Assembly (NCBI RefSeq): GCF_014201825.1
Contig: NZ_JACHFJ010000012.1
Span: 1 to 64,000 of the forward strand
Origin: Acidocella aromatica
GTDB lineage: Bacteria; Pseudomonadota; Alphaproteobacteria; Acetobacterales; Acetobacteraceae
Length of the DNA stretch: 64,000 bases
Direction of reading: 5' to 3'
Under the pieces are notes generated by a model that made no database searches, was not told the origin of the DNA, and saw nothing but the letters and a program-made list of their open reading frames with translations. Shown here piece by piece: positions 1 to 8,103 of the stretch; the stretch's first letter is position 1, and the number at the start of each line of letters is the position of its first letter. The position numbers and the translations under genes are program-made.

Positions 1-120
1 CGAAGGCCAACCAGTCTAACCAACCAACCGTTCAGTTTCAAGTCCAAACGCCGTCGGTGGAGCAGCTTCTATTCAATCAATCAAACACCGTCAACCAGGG
101 AAGCCTCACAAAACTGAACT

Positions 121-175
121 TTACCACAAAAAAGTATTAATTCATTGAATTAAAAAAATAATTTTTAAATTAACG
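121..175. other. AT-rich tract at the left edge
   Basis: This stretch is almost entirely A and T and contrasts sharply with the GC-rich window. The first 120 bases before it hold no recognisable gene, only short CAAC/CAAT-type simple repeats. It lies just downstream of the ParB-like gene. It may be intergenic drift or the edge of an acquired or plasmid-derived segment; I see no iterons or DnaA boxes I would defend. Confidence 0.5.
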
Positions 176-190
176 TCAGTGAAACTGACG
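174..190 (-). terminator. Terminator-like hairpin after the ParB-like gene
   Basis: A perfect 7-bp inverted repeat (CGTCAGT/ACTGACG) with a 3-nt loop begins right after the stop codon. Read on the minus strand, it is followed by an A/T-rich tract containing a run of T. This is the layout of an intrinsic terminator, although the T run starts several bases beyond the stem. Confidence 0.55.
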
Positions 191-192
191 CA

Positions 193-1131
193 TCACCCCC
201 GTGCCTCCGCCAGCTTCCCCTCACGGCGGGCCAGCTTCTTGGCCAACTTCACCTTCATGGCCTCAATCTCATTCGCCGCCAGGATAAGCCCGACGAGGAC
301 TTCCGCCTCCACCTCTACCCTAGTGGCGGCGCGCTGGTCCGAAGGCAGCGTGTTCAGCGCCGCGGCATGATCGCGCAATTCCGCCGGCACCCTGGCGATT
401 GCCGCCTCCACCTGGGCAAACACAGCCTCGACAGTCTTGCGTGGCACCGCGGGCGCGCGCCCCGTGGTCTTCGCGACCCGCTGGCGCCCCTCCCGCCTAG
501 CGGTATCCAGCTTCCGGGTAAGTTCTTCCGCCGCATTCTCACCATGCGCCTGCACCGCCTCTATCGCGGCATCGGGGGAGACGAGCCCACTGCGCACCAG
601 CCCCTGCACATCGTCGTCAGCCCTGGCAAGGGCCAGCAATTGCTCGACACGGGCAACCGTCTTGCTCTGCGAGGCCGCGATGTCCGCTGGAGCGAACCCC
701 ATGCCCAGCAGCCGCAAATACCCCCGCGCGATGTCCAACGTCTCCAGCTTCAGCCCCTGGGCCGAGCGCAGCATCAGCTCAACGCGCTCGGCATCGTTGC
801 CCTGGAAGGGGATGACGCTGACAAGCGGTATATGCGCTCCACGCTCAAGCGCTTGCCTTATAGCGCGCCGGCGGCAATGGCCCTCGATAACCACGATCCG
901 CCCATCATCCAGAGCCCTGACAACCATCGGCGGGACATAACGCCCCTCCATATAAGAGGCACAAAACGCCTCGATATGCGCGACGACCCTCAGATCCTCA
1001 TAATAACGCAGGTTGAACCCGTCCTCTTCCTCGATGAGCATGGGGTCGATCTGGTATAGATATAACTTCTTGTTATCCTGGCCTTGCGGCTCTGCCGTAA
1101 AGGTTTTCAGCGGCTTGATAACGAATGCCAT
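193..1131 (-). CDS. ParB/RepB-family nuclease-fold DNA-binding protein (orphan)
   Basis: A 312-residue protein of the ParB/Spo0J/RepB superfamily. Residues about 25-105 form the ParB N-terminal domain, with the box-II-like motif GHCRRR at 84-89 preceded by a conserved V-I-E. Residues about 130-175 look like the helix-turn-helix region. The C-terminal half is helical and ends in a very basic Lys/Arg tail. Family members segregate plasmids and chromosomes or act as phage/plasmid partition and regulatory proteins, binding DNA and often CTP. No parA is visible on either side and no canonical parS palindrome was found, so a partition role is not supported; a plasmid- or phage-derived regulator is equally likely. 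The start has a GGTGG sequence upstream. The family call is firm and the role is unknown. Confidence 0.8.
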   Translation of the reverse strand: MAFVIKPLKTFTAEPQGQDNKKLYLYQIDPMLIEEEDGFNLRYYEDLRVVAHIEAFCASYMEGRYVPPMVVRALDDGRIVVIEGHCRRRAIRQALERGAHIPLVSVIPFQGNDAERVELMLRSAQGLKLETLDIARGYLRLLGMGFAPADIAASQSKTVARVEQLLALARADDDVQGLVRSGLVSPDAAIEAVQAHGENAAEELTRKLDTARREGRQRVAKTTGRAPAVPRKTVEAVFAQVEAAIARVPAELRDHAAALNTLPSDQRAATRVEVEAEVLVGLILAANEIEAMKVKLAKKLARREGKLAEARG

Positions 1132-1593
1132 GAACGACCACCATTAAATTATTGAACGCGAAAGGCGTATTTCCCGCCACATCAGCACGCAAAGGTTGCA
1201 GATCACTCCACATCCTGCAAGCTGCCGATGCCGGCCCAAAAACCTTCTTAAACGTCCCCCCGCGCCATGCGCATATGAAAAAGGGCCAAAATCCCCAACA
1301 TTTGGCTAAACCAGGACGGCTTGGGCAGCAGGGGCTGCGTTTAGCCGACTGCCGCCCGAGAATGGCCACATCTAGCCGACATGCAGACCCATGCCGGCCA
1401 CCTCCAGCATGTCGTGACTGCCAAGGCATACCAGGGGGCCATCACGCAATCATGCCCAAACGCCATGGGCACACCCGCCATCCGTAGCTCCTCCGCACGA
1501 ATCAGGCCGCGCCGCCAGGGCGATCTCTCTTATTTTGTACCGCGCAGAACCGCCGCCGGGCCGCCCGCGGCGGCGGCGATGACTCTTTAACCC
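1132..1593. other. Intergenic region with a spaced inverted repeat
   Basis: This gap of 462 bases has no convincing gene; the open frames across it have no family resemblance or ribosome site. It contains the inverted repeat GGCTAAAC (1304-1311) / GTTTAGCC (1339-1346) with 27 bases between arms. A related TAGCCGAC-type word recurs near 1373-1380. It is upstream of the ParB-like gene, so it could hold that gene's promoter and operator, but this is inference. Confidence 0.4.
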
Positions 1594-2616
1594 TCAGGAA
1601 ATACGGATCAGGATCTTGCCCATGCGGGCGGGGTCTTCGAGATGGGCGAAGGCCTCCGGCACCTCCGCGAGCGAAAAGGCGCGGTCGATAAGCGGGGTGA
1701 AGCCGCCCGCTTCCCAGGCGCGGATCAGGCGCCGGAACTCATCCATCGACCCCATGGTCGAGCCGTGAATCGAGATCTGACGCACAAAGAGCCGCTGGAT
1801 GTCAGCAGAAGGATGCGCGCCGGTGGTCGCGCCACAGGTTACCAGATGACCTCCGCGCGCAACGCTGCGCAGCGAGGCGCCCCAGGTCGCTTCGCCAACG
1901 TTGTCGACGACAAGATCGGCGCCCTCGCCACCCGTCAGGCGCAGCACCGTCTTGGGAACATCCTCGCTCCGATAGTCGATCACCTCGATCCCGCGCGCGC
2001 GGAAATGTGCCAGCTTGTCGGCGCCGCTCGTCGTCGCGATCACCCGCGCCCCGGCCATCCGTGCCAGTTGCACCGCTGCATAGGAGACGCCGCCCCCAGC
2101 CCCTTGAATCATGACAACCGAGCCCGGCCCTACCGGCGCCTTGCCGAAGACCATTCGCCAAGCCGTTAGATAAGCGACCCCCAGCACCGCTGCCCGCTCC
2201 ATATCGGCCTCGGGCGCGAGCTTAACAAGCGCACGGGCTGGCAAAGCGACCTCCTCAGCGAAAGTGCCGTGGCGATGTTCGCCGAGGATTCGGGCCGAGT
2301 GGCAAAGCGGCTGGTCACCCGCGAGGCAGGCGCGGCAGTGGCCGCAGAATTCATAGGGGTAGAGAATAACCTTATCGCCCGGCGCGAGGTGCGGCTGGCC
2401 AGGGGCGTCGATGACCTCGCCAACCCCATCGACGCCCATGATGAGCGGCAGATCGTGGGTGATGCCCGCGCCACTATCGCGCATATAGAGATCAACCCGG
2501 TTGACCGACGCCGCAACCATCCGGACGCGCGCCCAGCCGGGCGGGCAGTCCGGTGCCGGCATCTCGCGCAAAGCAACACCCGCGCGGCCGCGTTCGTGCA
2601 GAACCATGGCTTTCAT
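1594..2616 (-). CDS. Zinc-type medium-chain dehydrogenase / quinone oxidoreductase
   Basis: A 340-residue NAD(P)-dependent oxidoreductase of the medium-chain (alcohol dehydrogenase/QOR) superfamily. The GroES-like N-terminal domain carries four structural-zinc cysteines at 91, 94, 97 and 105. A Rossmann nucleotide-binding loop GAGGGVSYA lies at about 172-180. The usual GHE motif of catalytic-zinc alcohol dehydrogenases is replaced by GVDGVGE, so the active-site zinc may be absent, as in quinone reductases. The start at 2616 is chosen because a GGAGG-type ribosome site precedes it and the protein then begins in register with the family; a longer frame upstream lacks such a signal. It is divergent from the short-chain dehydrogenase at 2922, so the pair may share a regulator. 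The substrate cannot be told. Confidence 0.87.
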   Translation of the reverse strand: MKAMVLHERGRAGVALREMPAPDCPPGWARVRMVAASVNRVDLYMRDSGAGITHDLPLIMGVDGVGEVIDAPGQPHLAPGDKVILYPYEFCGHCRACLAGDQPLCHSARILGEHRHGTFAEEVALPARALVKLAPEADMERAAVLGVAYLTAWRMVFGKAPVGPGSVVMIQGAGGGVSYAAVQLARMAGARVIATTSGADKLAHFRARGIEVIDYRSEDVPKTVLRLTGGEGADLVVDNVGEATWGASLRSVARGGHLVTCGATTGAHPSADIQRLFVRQISIHGSTMGSMDEFRRLIRAWEAGGFTPLIDRAFSLAEVPEAFAHLEDPARMGKILIRIS

Positions 2617-2921
2617 GAAATGCTCTCCCCTCCGAAAAGAAAATATATTGCCATAAAGCTGCGAACAAGCTGCCGGCTCGCCCGCCGCTTTTTCCTTTTT
2701 TAGCACAAACCGGCTTTTAGCTTGTCTGGGTACACCCTCGCGGATATATGTAAATATATTTCCTTAAAATAAAATGAGGGATGTGATGGCGCTTGTCTCC
2801 GGAACATTTGAACAGCAACACCGCACCACTTCGTCCATGAGCACAGCTCCTCGCGCCAGGTGACATGGCCACAATGCGAGCAGCACAACAAACTCAAAGT
2901 CGAATCCAGGGAGAAGAACAA
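2617..2921. promoter_or_regulatory. Divergent promoter region with an AT-rich palindrome
   Basis: This 305-base gap separates two divergent dehydrogenase genes and holds no gene. It contains ATATAT-GTAA-ATATAT at 2744-2759, a 6-bp inverted repeat in an AT-rich patch near the middle. Such a site between divergent genes is a reasonable operator or promoter candidate. No specific regulator is encoded next to it. Confidence 0.4.
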
Positions 2922-3692
2922 ATGAGCGGCAAGCTCCTGACGACGCCTCGTGTCACGGTCACCGGTGCTGGCGGCCCCATGGGCCTCACCATCGCACGAC
3001 GCCTCGCACAGGCGGGTGCATGCGGCCTCGCGCTGACCGACATCTCAGGCACGCGGCTCGGCGAGAGCGCGGCCCTGCTGGGAGCCGAGTTCCCCGGCCT
3101 CGAGATCGTCAGCCTGCGCGGCGACATGACCCGCGCCGATGAGGCCGGGGCCTTCGCCTCGGCCGCACTCGCCGGCCTCGGCGGCATCGACGTGCTGGTG
3201 AACACGGTGGGAGGGCTGCGCGCGAAACAGCTCTATACGCCGATGCTCGAGATGACCGAGGAGCAGTGGCGCGCCACCTTCGATCTGAACCTGATGGGAT
3301 GCTTTCATCTAACCCGCGCCTTCGCGCCCGGCATGTTGGAGCGCGGGGCGGGGCGGATCGTCAACTTCGCCACCATCGTCTTCGGCGGCGAGTACGGTCA
3401 GGCCGACTACGCCGCGGCAAAGGCGGGGGTGGCCTCGCTCACCCGCTCGCTGGCGGCGGAACTCGCCCCGCACGTCACCGTGAACGCGGTGGCGCCGGGG
3501 CTGACACGCACGTCGGTCACTCAGAACATGCCCGAGGCCGAGGCGGTGCGGCTTGTCGCGGGCGCCTTCAACCGCCGCATGGCCGAGCCCGGAGAGATCG
3601 CCGAGGCGGTGGCCTTTTTCACCTCGGAATCCGCGCGCTTCGTGACGGGCGAAATCATTGCCGTCTCGGGCGGCATTCATCCGCATCTTTGA
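2922..3692 (+). CDS. Short-chain dehydrogenase/reductase (SDR) with altered active site
   Basis: A 256-residue classical SDR. The cofactor loop TGAGGPMG is at 14-21, the structural N-T-V-G-G motif at 94-98, the active-site Asn in DLNLMG at 123, and the Tyr-x3-Lys pair at Y163/K167. The catalytic serine normally found 13 residues before the tyrosine is Ala150, followed by Thr151, so catalysis may use the threonine or be weakened. The C-terminal loop ends VSGGIHPHL, as in FabG-like enzymes. The start at 2922 follows a GGGAGAAG ribosome site; an upstream ATG in the same frame does not. It is divergent from the dehydrogenase at 1594. The substrate is unknown. Confidence 0.85.
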   Translation: MSGKLLTTPRVTVTGAGGPMGLTIARRLAQAGACGLALTDISGTRLGESAALLGAEFPGLEIVSLRGDMTRADEAGAFASAALAGLGGIDVLVNTVGGLRAKQLYTPMLEMTEEQWRATFDLNLMGCFHLTRAFAPGMLERGAGRIVNFATIVFGGEYGQADYAAAKAGVASLTRSLAAELAPHVTVNAVAPGLTRTSVTQNMPEAEAVRLVAGAFNRRMAEPGEIAEAVAFFTSESARFVTGEIIAVSGGIHPHL

Positions 3693-3836
3693 GGATTCCT
3701 GCTCCGGTCCGCTGCGCAATCGGCTGCATCCCTGAGCCGGCCTATAACATGGCCTTGGTTTCATCCCACTGACAGCGCGATCGACTGGACCCACAGCGGG
3801 CATGTGGCCATATTAGGACATATACTATAACGTATA
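3693..3836 (+). other. Intergenic spacer before the FUSC gene
   Basis: No gene is visible in this spacer. Its right end is AT-rich and carries the operator-like palindrome listed separately. Confidence 0.4.
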
Positions 3837-3837
3837 T
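3820..3837 (+). promoter_or_regulatory. Operator-like palindrome in front of the FUSC exporter gene
   Basis: ATATAC-TATAAC-GTATAT is a perfect 6-bp inverted repeat with a 6-bp spacer. It ends just before the ribosome-binding site of the exporter gene. Its position suits a repressor operator. No adjacent regulator gene is present, so any controlling protein would act from elsewhere. Confidence 0.45.
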
Positions 3838-3857
3838 TGTCTGAAGAGGAGCCAAAA

Positions 3858-5852
3858 TTGCCTAAGGTCGATGAAGTCGTATTTGCCCTAAAAACCTTCT
3901 TCGGGGCGATGGCGGCTCTCTATTTGGCATTCTGGCTGGGGCTGGACGACCCCTATTGGGCGATGGCGACCGCCTTCATCGTGGCCCAGCCGCTCACCGG
4001 CGCAATGCGCTCCAAAGCAGTATACCGTGGCATAGGCACGCTCGTTGGCGGCACCATGGCGGTCATCCTGGTGCCAAATATGGTGAATGCCCCGCTGCTG
4101 CTCAGCCTGGGGCTGGCCTGCTGGATTGGGTTATGCCTCTATATCTCGCTGCTGGACCGCTCCCCCCGGGCCTACGCCTTCATGCTGGCGGGCTACACGG
4201 CGGGGATCATCGGCTTTCCCAGCGTCATGACGCCGGGCATGGTCTTCCAGACCGCCGTGACCAGGGTCGAGGAGATCCTTCTTGGCATCACCTGTACGAC
4301 CACTATCGGGACCTTGATCTTCCCGCGCGCCATCGGTCCGGTTCTGGCACAGCGGATTGCAAGCTGGGTCCGCCCGGGCATCAACTGGGCGAGCGCGGCC
4401 CTGACCGGTCAGGAAGACAGCACCGAGATCTCCGCCGCCCGGCGCAAACTGGCCGTCGAGGCGCACGATGTAGCCATGATGATTTCCCACTTGGCCTACG
4501 ACACCTCGCACCTACAAACAGCGGTACAGTATATTACGCGGCTGCGCATTTACGTGCTCAGCCTGATGCCCGTACTCAGCTCGATCAACGACCGGGTCAG
4601 CCAGTTGCGGGAACTGAACGGCATCACCCCCCAGCTGCAGGACGCTCTGGATGCAACCTATAAATGGGTCCAAGCGGGCGGGCCGGAACATGCCGATGAG
4701 CTGCACGCGCAAATCATCGCGCTGGAGGAAACCGAACCCTCCTGGCCCGGCTTGCTGCGCGCCAGCTTGGCGGTGCGGCTGGCCGAGCTGGTCAGTATCA
4801 TACGCCATGCGCGCGCCATCCGCCGCCATGTTTTCAACGGCGACGCCGCGCCCGGCAGCGCCTTGGCGGACGCGGAATTCGTTGCCGCCGCCACACAGCT
4901 CAACGACCATGGCATGGCGCTGCTCTCAGCGCTCGCCGCCGGCATCGCCGTGCTGCTGGTCTGCGCCATCTGGATTTTCACCGCCTGGCCAGCCGGGGCG
5001 GGGGCTGCGATCATGGTCGCGGTCGCGTGCTCGTTTTTTGCGGTCCAGGACGACCCTGCCCCCGCCATCCGCCGGATGCTGATCAACTCGGGGATCGCCT
5101 GCCTGGGCATTGCGTTTTACACCTTTTTGGTTTTACCGCGGGTCACAACCTTTACGGAGTTGATGCTGGCCTTGCTGCCGGCCGGCCTGATTGTCGGCGT
5201 GCTGGTGTCCCGGCCCGCTACTTTCGCTACCGGCATGGTCATCGGGGCCAATGGCTCGACCCAAATGGCCCTGAACAATGGCTATACGGGGCAATTCGCG
5301 GTCTATCTCAACAGCTCGATTGGCTTGTTGTTTGGCCTTGCGGCCGCCTTGGTCGTTACCCGGCTGATCCGCTCGGTGGGCGTGGAGTGGAGCGTTCAGC
5401 GCCTGTTGCGCGCTGGCTGGAAGGACATCGCCGCAGCCGCGACCGCGACCGGCCCGCAGGACCGCGCCATCCTGACAGGGCGGATGACGGACCGCCTGGG
5501 ATTGATGATGCCCCGCCTGGCGACAGTCTCGGCTGGGGGAGATTTTCCCGCAACTCTATTAATGAGAGATTTGCGCGTGGGCTTGAACGTAATCGGGGTG
5601 CAGCGGTTTCGAGCCCGGTTTCCGGCAGTCGCGCAGACTGCCGTGGCCGAAATCCTCGCGGGCATCGCGGCACATTACCGCAATAATCCCCGGATCCCCT
5701 TTCCAACAGACATCCGCGATGCAATCGACAGGGCTATGTTGGCGGCGGCATCAGACGCAGAACCTCTGATGGAATTGTCGGGATTGCGTAGCTTATTGTT
5801 TGCCGACTCGCCGCCGCCGGATCTTTCCACCACACTACTACCGGCAAGATAA
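3858..5852 (+). CDS. FUSC/AaeB-type inner-membrane exporter
   Basis: A protein of about 664 residues of the FUSC (fusaric acid resistance / aromatic acid exporter) superfamily, which includes AaeB, MdtO and YccS. It has two hydrophobic blocks of several membrane segments each (about residues 10-165 and 350-510) separated and followed by long soluble helical regions, the classic duplicated FUSC layout. The N-terminal motif D-P-Y-W-A and the Q-P-L-T-G-A stretch are typical. I chose the TTG at 3858 because AAGAGGAG lies 6 bases upstream; a TTG at 3837 gives a longer form but overlaps the palindrome at 3820-3837. AaeA-type periplasmic adaptors usually sit beside such genes, and none is here. The substrate is not predictable. 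Confidence 0.82.
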   Translation: MPKVDEVVFALKTFFGAMAALYLAFWLGLDDPYWAMATAFIVAQPLTGAMRSKAVYRGIGTLVGGTMAVILVPNMVNAPLLLSLGLACWIGLCLYISLLDRSPRAYAFMLAGYTAGIIGFPSVMTPGMVFQTAVTRVEEILLGITCTTTIGTLIFPRAIGPVLAQRIASWVRPGINWASAALTGQEDSTEISAARRKLAVEAHDVAMMISHLAYDTSHLQTAVQYITRLRIYVLSLMPVLSSINDRVSQLRELNGITPQLQDALDATYKWVQAGGPEHADELHAQIIALEETEPSWPGLLRASLAVRLAELVSIIRHARAIRRHVFNGDAAPGSALADAEFVAAATQLNDHGMALLSALAAGIAVLLVCAIWIFTAWPAGAGAAIMVAVACSFFAVQDDPAPAIRRMLINSGIACLGIAFYTFLVLPRVTTFTELMLALLPAGLIVGVLVSRPATFATGMVIGANGSTQMALNNGYTGQFAVYLNSSIGLLFGLAAALVVTRLIRSVGVEWSVQRLLRAGWKDIAAAATATGPQDRAILTGRMTDRLGLMMPRLATVSAGGDFPATLLMRDLRVGLNVIGVQRFRARFPAVAQTAVAEILAGIAAHYRNNPRIPFPTDIRDAIDRAMLAAASDAEPLMELSGLRSLLFADSPPPDLSTTLLPAR

Positions 5853-5858
5853 CCGTAC

Positions 5859-5883
5859 GTCAGCCCTTGATTTGCGGGCTGAC
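5859..5883 (+). terminator. Weak hairpin after the FUSC gene
   Basis: GTCAGCCC and GGGCTGAC form a perfect 8-bp stem around a 9-base loop, starting 6 bases after the stop codon. No T run follows, so it would be a weak terminator or simply an mRNA-end structure. Confidence 0.35.
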
Positions 5884-6014
5884 ACCCCGCCCTGGACACG
5901 ACCCAAGAAAGCCTCTTTTGGCTTCCGAAGGAGTTGCGCCGGCATCGCGTCTTCTCGTGAGGCGGCATACGATGCAGGCCTTCAAGCGCCAACCGTTTGC
6001 CGGAGGCTTATGAA

Positions 6015-6191
6015 ATGCCATGGACTGTGGACGACGCCGAAAGGCATACGCACAAGGCAACCACCCGGGCTTTGAAGGAGCTTTGGGTGAAGGTCGCAAA
6101 CGAATGCCTGGACCGAACGGGCGATGAAGCCCGCGCGATCCGGGAAGCGAATGCTGTCGTCGCGCGACAACTGCCAAGAAGCCCGCAGTAG
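6015..6191 (+). CDS. Small phage-type conserved protein, 58 residues
   Basis: The product begins MPWTVDDAERHTHKA and contains W-V-K-V-A-N-E-C-L-x-R-T-G-D-E-A-R-A-I-R-E-A-N-A-V-V. This pattern recurs in many tiny alphaproteobacterial and phage proteins, where a Trp/Asn helix is followed by G-D-E-x-x-A-I-R-x-A-N. Function is unknown. The start at 6015 has GGAGG 8 bases upstream; an in-frame TTG at 5997 would add six residues. It stands alone between the FUSC gene and tRNA-Glu, so it may be a relic of an integrated element that used the tRNA end, but no integrase is seen. Confidence 0.6.
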   Translation: MPWTVDDAERHTHKATTRALKELWVKVANECLDRTGDEARAIREANAVVARQLPRSPQ

Positions 6192-6381
6192 GGGGGGGTA
6201 GGCCTTTTTCACGAAGCCCCTCAGGAAAGCCGCACCGCCCTTCGCGGGTAACAGTCCTTACAAGGGTTAAAACGAGGCAAAAAGGCCGAAGCCCATACCG
6301 ACCTGCACCGCATAGGCCGTAAATTTGCCGGAAAGCCGCTACAGCGGCTGCAGAAAAAGTGAAATCATTGAAGAAAATCAA

Positions 6382-6457
<76 letters not shown>

Positions 6458-6530
6458 TAAAGGCGTTGGCCCCCTTAAGCCACGGGGCGGATTAATTCAA
6501 GCCCATCGGGGCTGTATTTTTCCTGCCCCC

Positions 6531-6902
6531 TCACGGCGCGGTTTGCAGCCCCACCCGCACGGTGCCATTCGCGGGGTCCAGCAGCAGCACGCGCTCTCCC
6601 TTGGGCCCGCTCACCCATACAGCCACATCCGGCCCAGCGGCGGCGATTCCGGCGATATGCTCGCCCGGCGCCAGCTCGGCGGCCACCGCCGCCGGTGCCG
6701 CGGGCATCACCGCATTTCCCGCCACCGGGGCCATGGGCGCGGCCAGTGGCGCTGCGGGAATCGACGGCGCGGCAAACCTGGCATAAAGCCGGTGGATGAC
6801 CGTGCCGACGACCACCGTGGTGCCGATGATAATCAGCACGCCCATGATCCCGACCACCGCCTTCAACCCCCGCAAATCCTGTGGCTGACCCTGCATCTCC
6901 AT
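6531..6902 (-). CDS. DUF6476-like single-pass membrane protein
   Basis: A 123-residue protein with a D-L-R-x-L-K motif, one membrane helix at about residues 15-37, an Ala/Pro-rich linker, and a C-terminal globular part that reads like a short beta-propeller blade (A-V-W-V-S-G-P-K-G-E-R-V-L-L-L-D-P-A-N-G). Small proteins of this type are commonly encoded divergently from rluD in alphaproteobacteria (DUF6476), and that placement is seen here: its start overlaps the start of rluD by about 22 bases. Function is unknown. A second in-frame ATG at 6896 is a possible start. Confidence 0.65.
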   Translation of the reverse strand: MEMQGQPQDLRGLKAVVGIMGVLIIIGTTVVVGTVIHRLYARFAAPSIPAAPLAAPMAPVAGNAVMPAAPAAVAAELAPGEHIAGIAAAGPDVAVWVSGPKGERVLLLDPANGTVRVGLQTAP

Positions 6903-7867
6903 CCCCCGACTTCATCCTCACGCCCGGCCCCGAAGAGACCGGCACCAGGCTCGACTCGTTCCTGGCCGCCCGCATCGGCACGCTATCGCGCTCCCGCGTC
7001 AAGGCCCTGATCTTGGATGGCCATGTGACACGCGCGGGCACGGTGACGAAAGACCCGTCGGAGAGCGTGCAGCCGGGCGCCACATACCGCCTTACCCCAC
7101 CCGCCCCGGAGCCCGCCACCCCGCAGGGTGAGGATATCGGGCTCGATATATTATACGAAGACGCCCACCTGCTGGTGCTTAACAAGCCCGCCGGCATGGT
7201 CGTGCACCCCGCCCCCGGCAACCCGGACGGCACGCTGGTCAACGCCCTCATCGCCCATTGCGGTGACAGCCTCACCGGCATCGGCGGCGAAAAGCGCCCC
7301 GGCATCGTCCACCGGCTGGACAAGGACACTTCCGGCGTCATGGTCGTGGCCAAGACGGAGCTGGCCCACACCCGCCTCTCCACCGCCTTCGCCACGCGCG
7401 ATCTTGAGCGCGAATACAAGGCCATCTGCTGGGGCGTGCCCGCCACCTCCACCGGCGGCATCGAGGGCGATATCGGCCGCGACCCGCGCGACCGTAAACG
7501 CATGGCCGTCGTCACCCGCAACGGCAAGCACGCCCTCACCAATTACCGCGTGCTGCACGTGTTCGGCCAAGCCGCCGCCCTGCTCGCCTGCCGCCTCGCC
7601 ACCGGGCGCACGCACCAAATCCGCGTTCATTGCGCCCATATCGGCCACCCGCTGATCGGCGACCCGGTGTACTTGAAACGCCGCCCCGCCGCCGCCAAGT
7701 ACCTGTCAGAACCCGCACGCGGCCTGGCGCTGGATTTCCCTCGCCAAGCCCTGCACGCGGAAACGCTCGGCTTCGCCCATCCCATCACCGGCGAGGCCCT
7801 GCGCTTCACCGTGCCGCCGCCGGCGGATTTCCTGGCCCTCGCAGACGCATTGCTCGCATGCGCCTGA
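6881..7867 (+). CDS. rluD: 23S rRNA pseudouridine synthase, RluD/RluA family
   Basis: A 328-residue enzyme that converts uridines to pseudouridine in large-subunit rRNA. An S4 RNA-binding domain covers about residues 20-75 (R-L-D-S-F-L-A). The catalytic domain follows, with the RluA-family signature H-R-L-D-K-D-T-S-G holding the catalytic Asp, the upstream L-N-K-P-A-G-M-V-V-H-P motif, and the G-R-T-H-Q-I-R-V-H motif near the end. The GTG at 6881 is the best in-frame start before the S4 domain and overlaps the divergent DUF6476 gene, so the two probably share an overlapping promoter region. It lies upstream of rpoH, as in other alphaproteobacteria. RluD rather than RluC is chosen from the general family pattern. 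Confidence 0.88.
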   Translation: MADPASPSPDFILTPGPEETGTRLDSFLAARIGTLSRSRVKALILDGHVTRAGTVTKDPSESVQPGATYRLTPPAPEPATPQGEDIGLDILYEDAHLLVLNKPAGMVVHPAPGNPDGTLVNALIAHCGDSLTGIGGEKRPGIVHRLDKDTSGVMVVAKTELAHTRLSTAFATRDLEREYKAICWGVPATSTGGIEGDIGRDPRDRKRMAVVTRNGKHALTNYRVLHVFGQAAALLACRLATGRTHQIRVHCAHIGHPLIGDPVYLKRRPAAAKYLSEPARGLALDFPRQALHAETLGFAHPITGEALRFTVPPPADFLALADALLACA

Positions 7868-7892
7868 ATCGGGACCGCTGTAGTCCTTTTTG

Positions 7893-7921
7893 TTGACTAC
7901 CCCAGCCGGGGCTCCTAAGCT
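7893..7921 (+). promoter_or_regulatory. Candidate rpoH promoter
   Basis: TTGACT at 7893-7898 and TAAGCT at 7916-7921 are separated by exactly 17 bases, which matches a housekeeping sigma promoter. It lies in the 236-base gap before rpoH and would give a 5' leader of roughly 175 bases. Confidence 0.5.
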
Positions 7922-8103
7922 TCCCTTCGAATCCACCCGAGGGGCCTAGCCGTATGGCCGGAACCTTACCGCCTTTTTAAGGGGTATCTCTGGCCCGTGG
8001 TGCTAGCTTCCAAGCTCTGGCGGTGGCCACACGCTTGCCCCGCGCCGTGCCGCCAATACTGCCGGCTCCGCGTGGAGCTGGAATATATTGGGGAATCCGT
8101 TTT

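Noticed and set aside
1152..1487. Possible small genes in the gap right of the ParB-like gene, on either strand
   Set aside because: There is no ribosome site, no family pattern and the frames overlap each other in conflict.
5853..6381. A second tRNA or an attachment site around 5859-5883
   Set aside because: The hairpin there lacks a T-arm and anticodon arm, and no copy of the tRNA-Glu end is present.
7924..7945. TTCGAATCC word suggesting a tRNA T-arm upstream of rpoH
   Set aside because: No matching acceptor or anticodon stems surround it.
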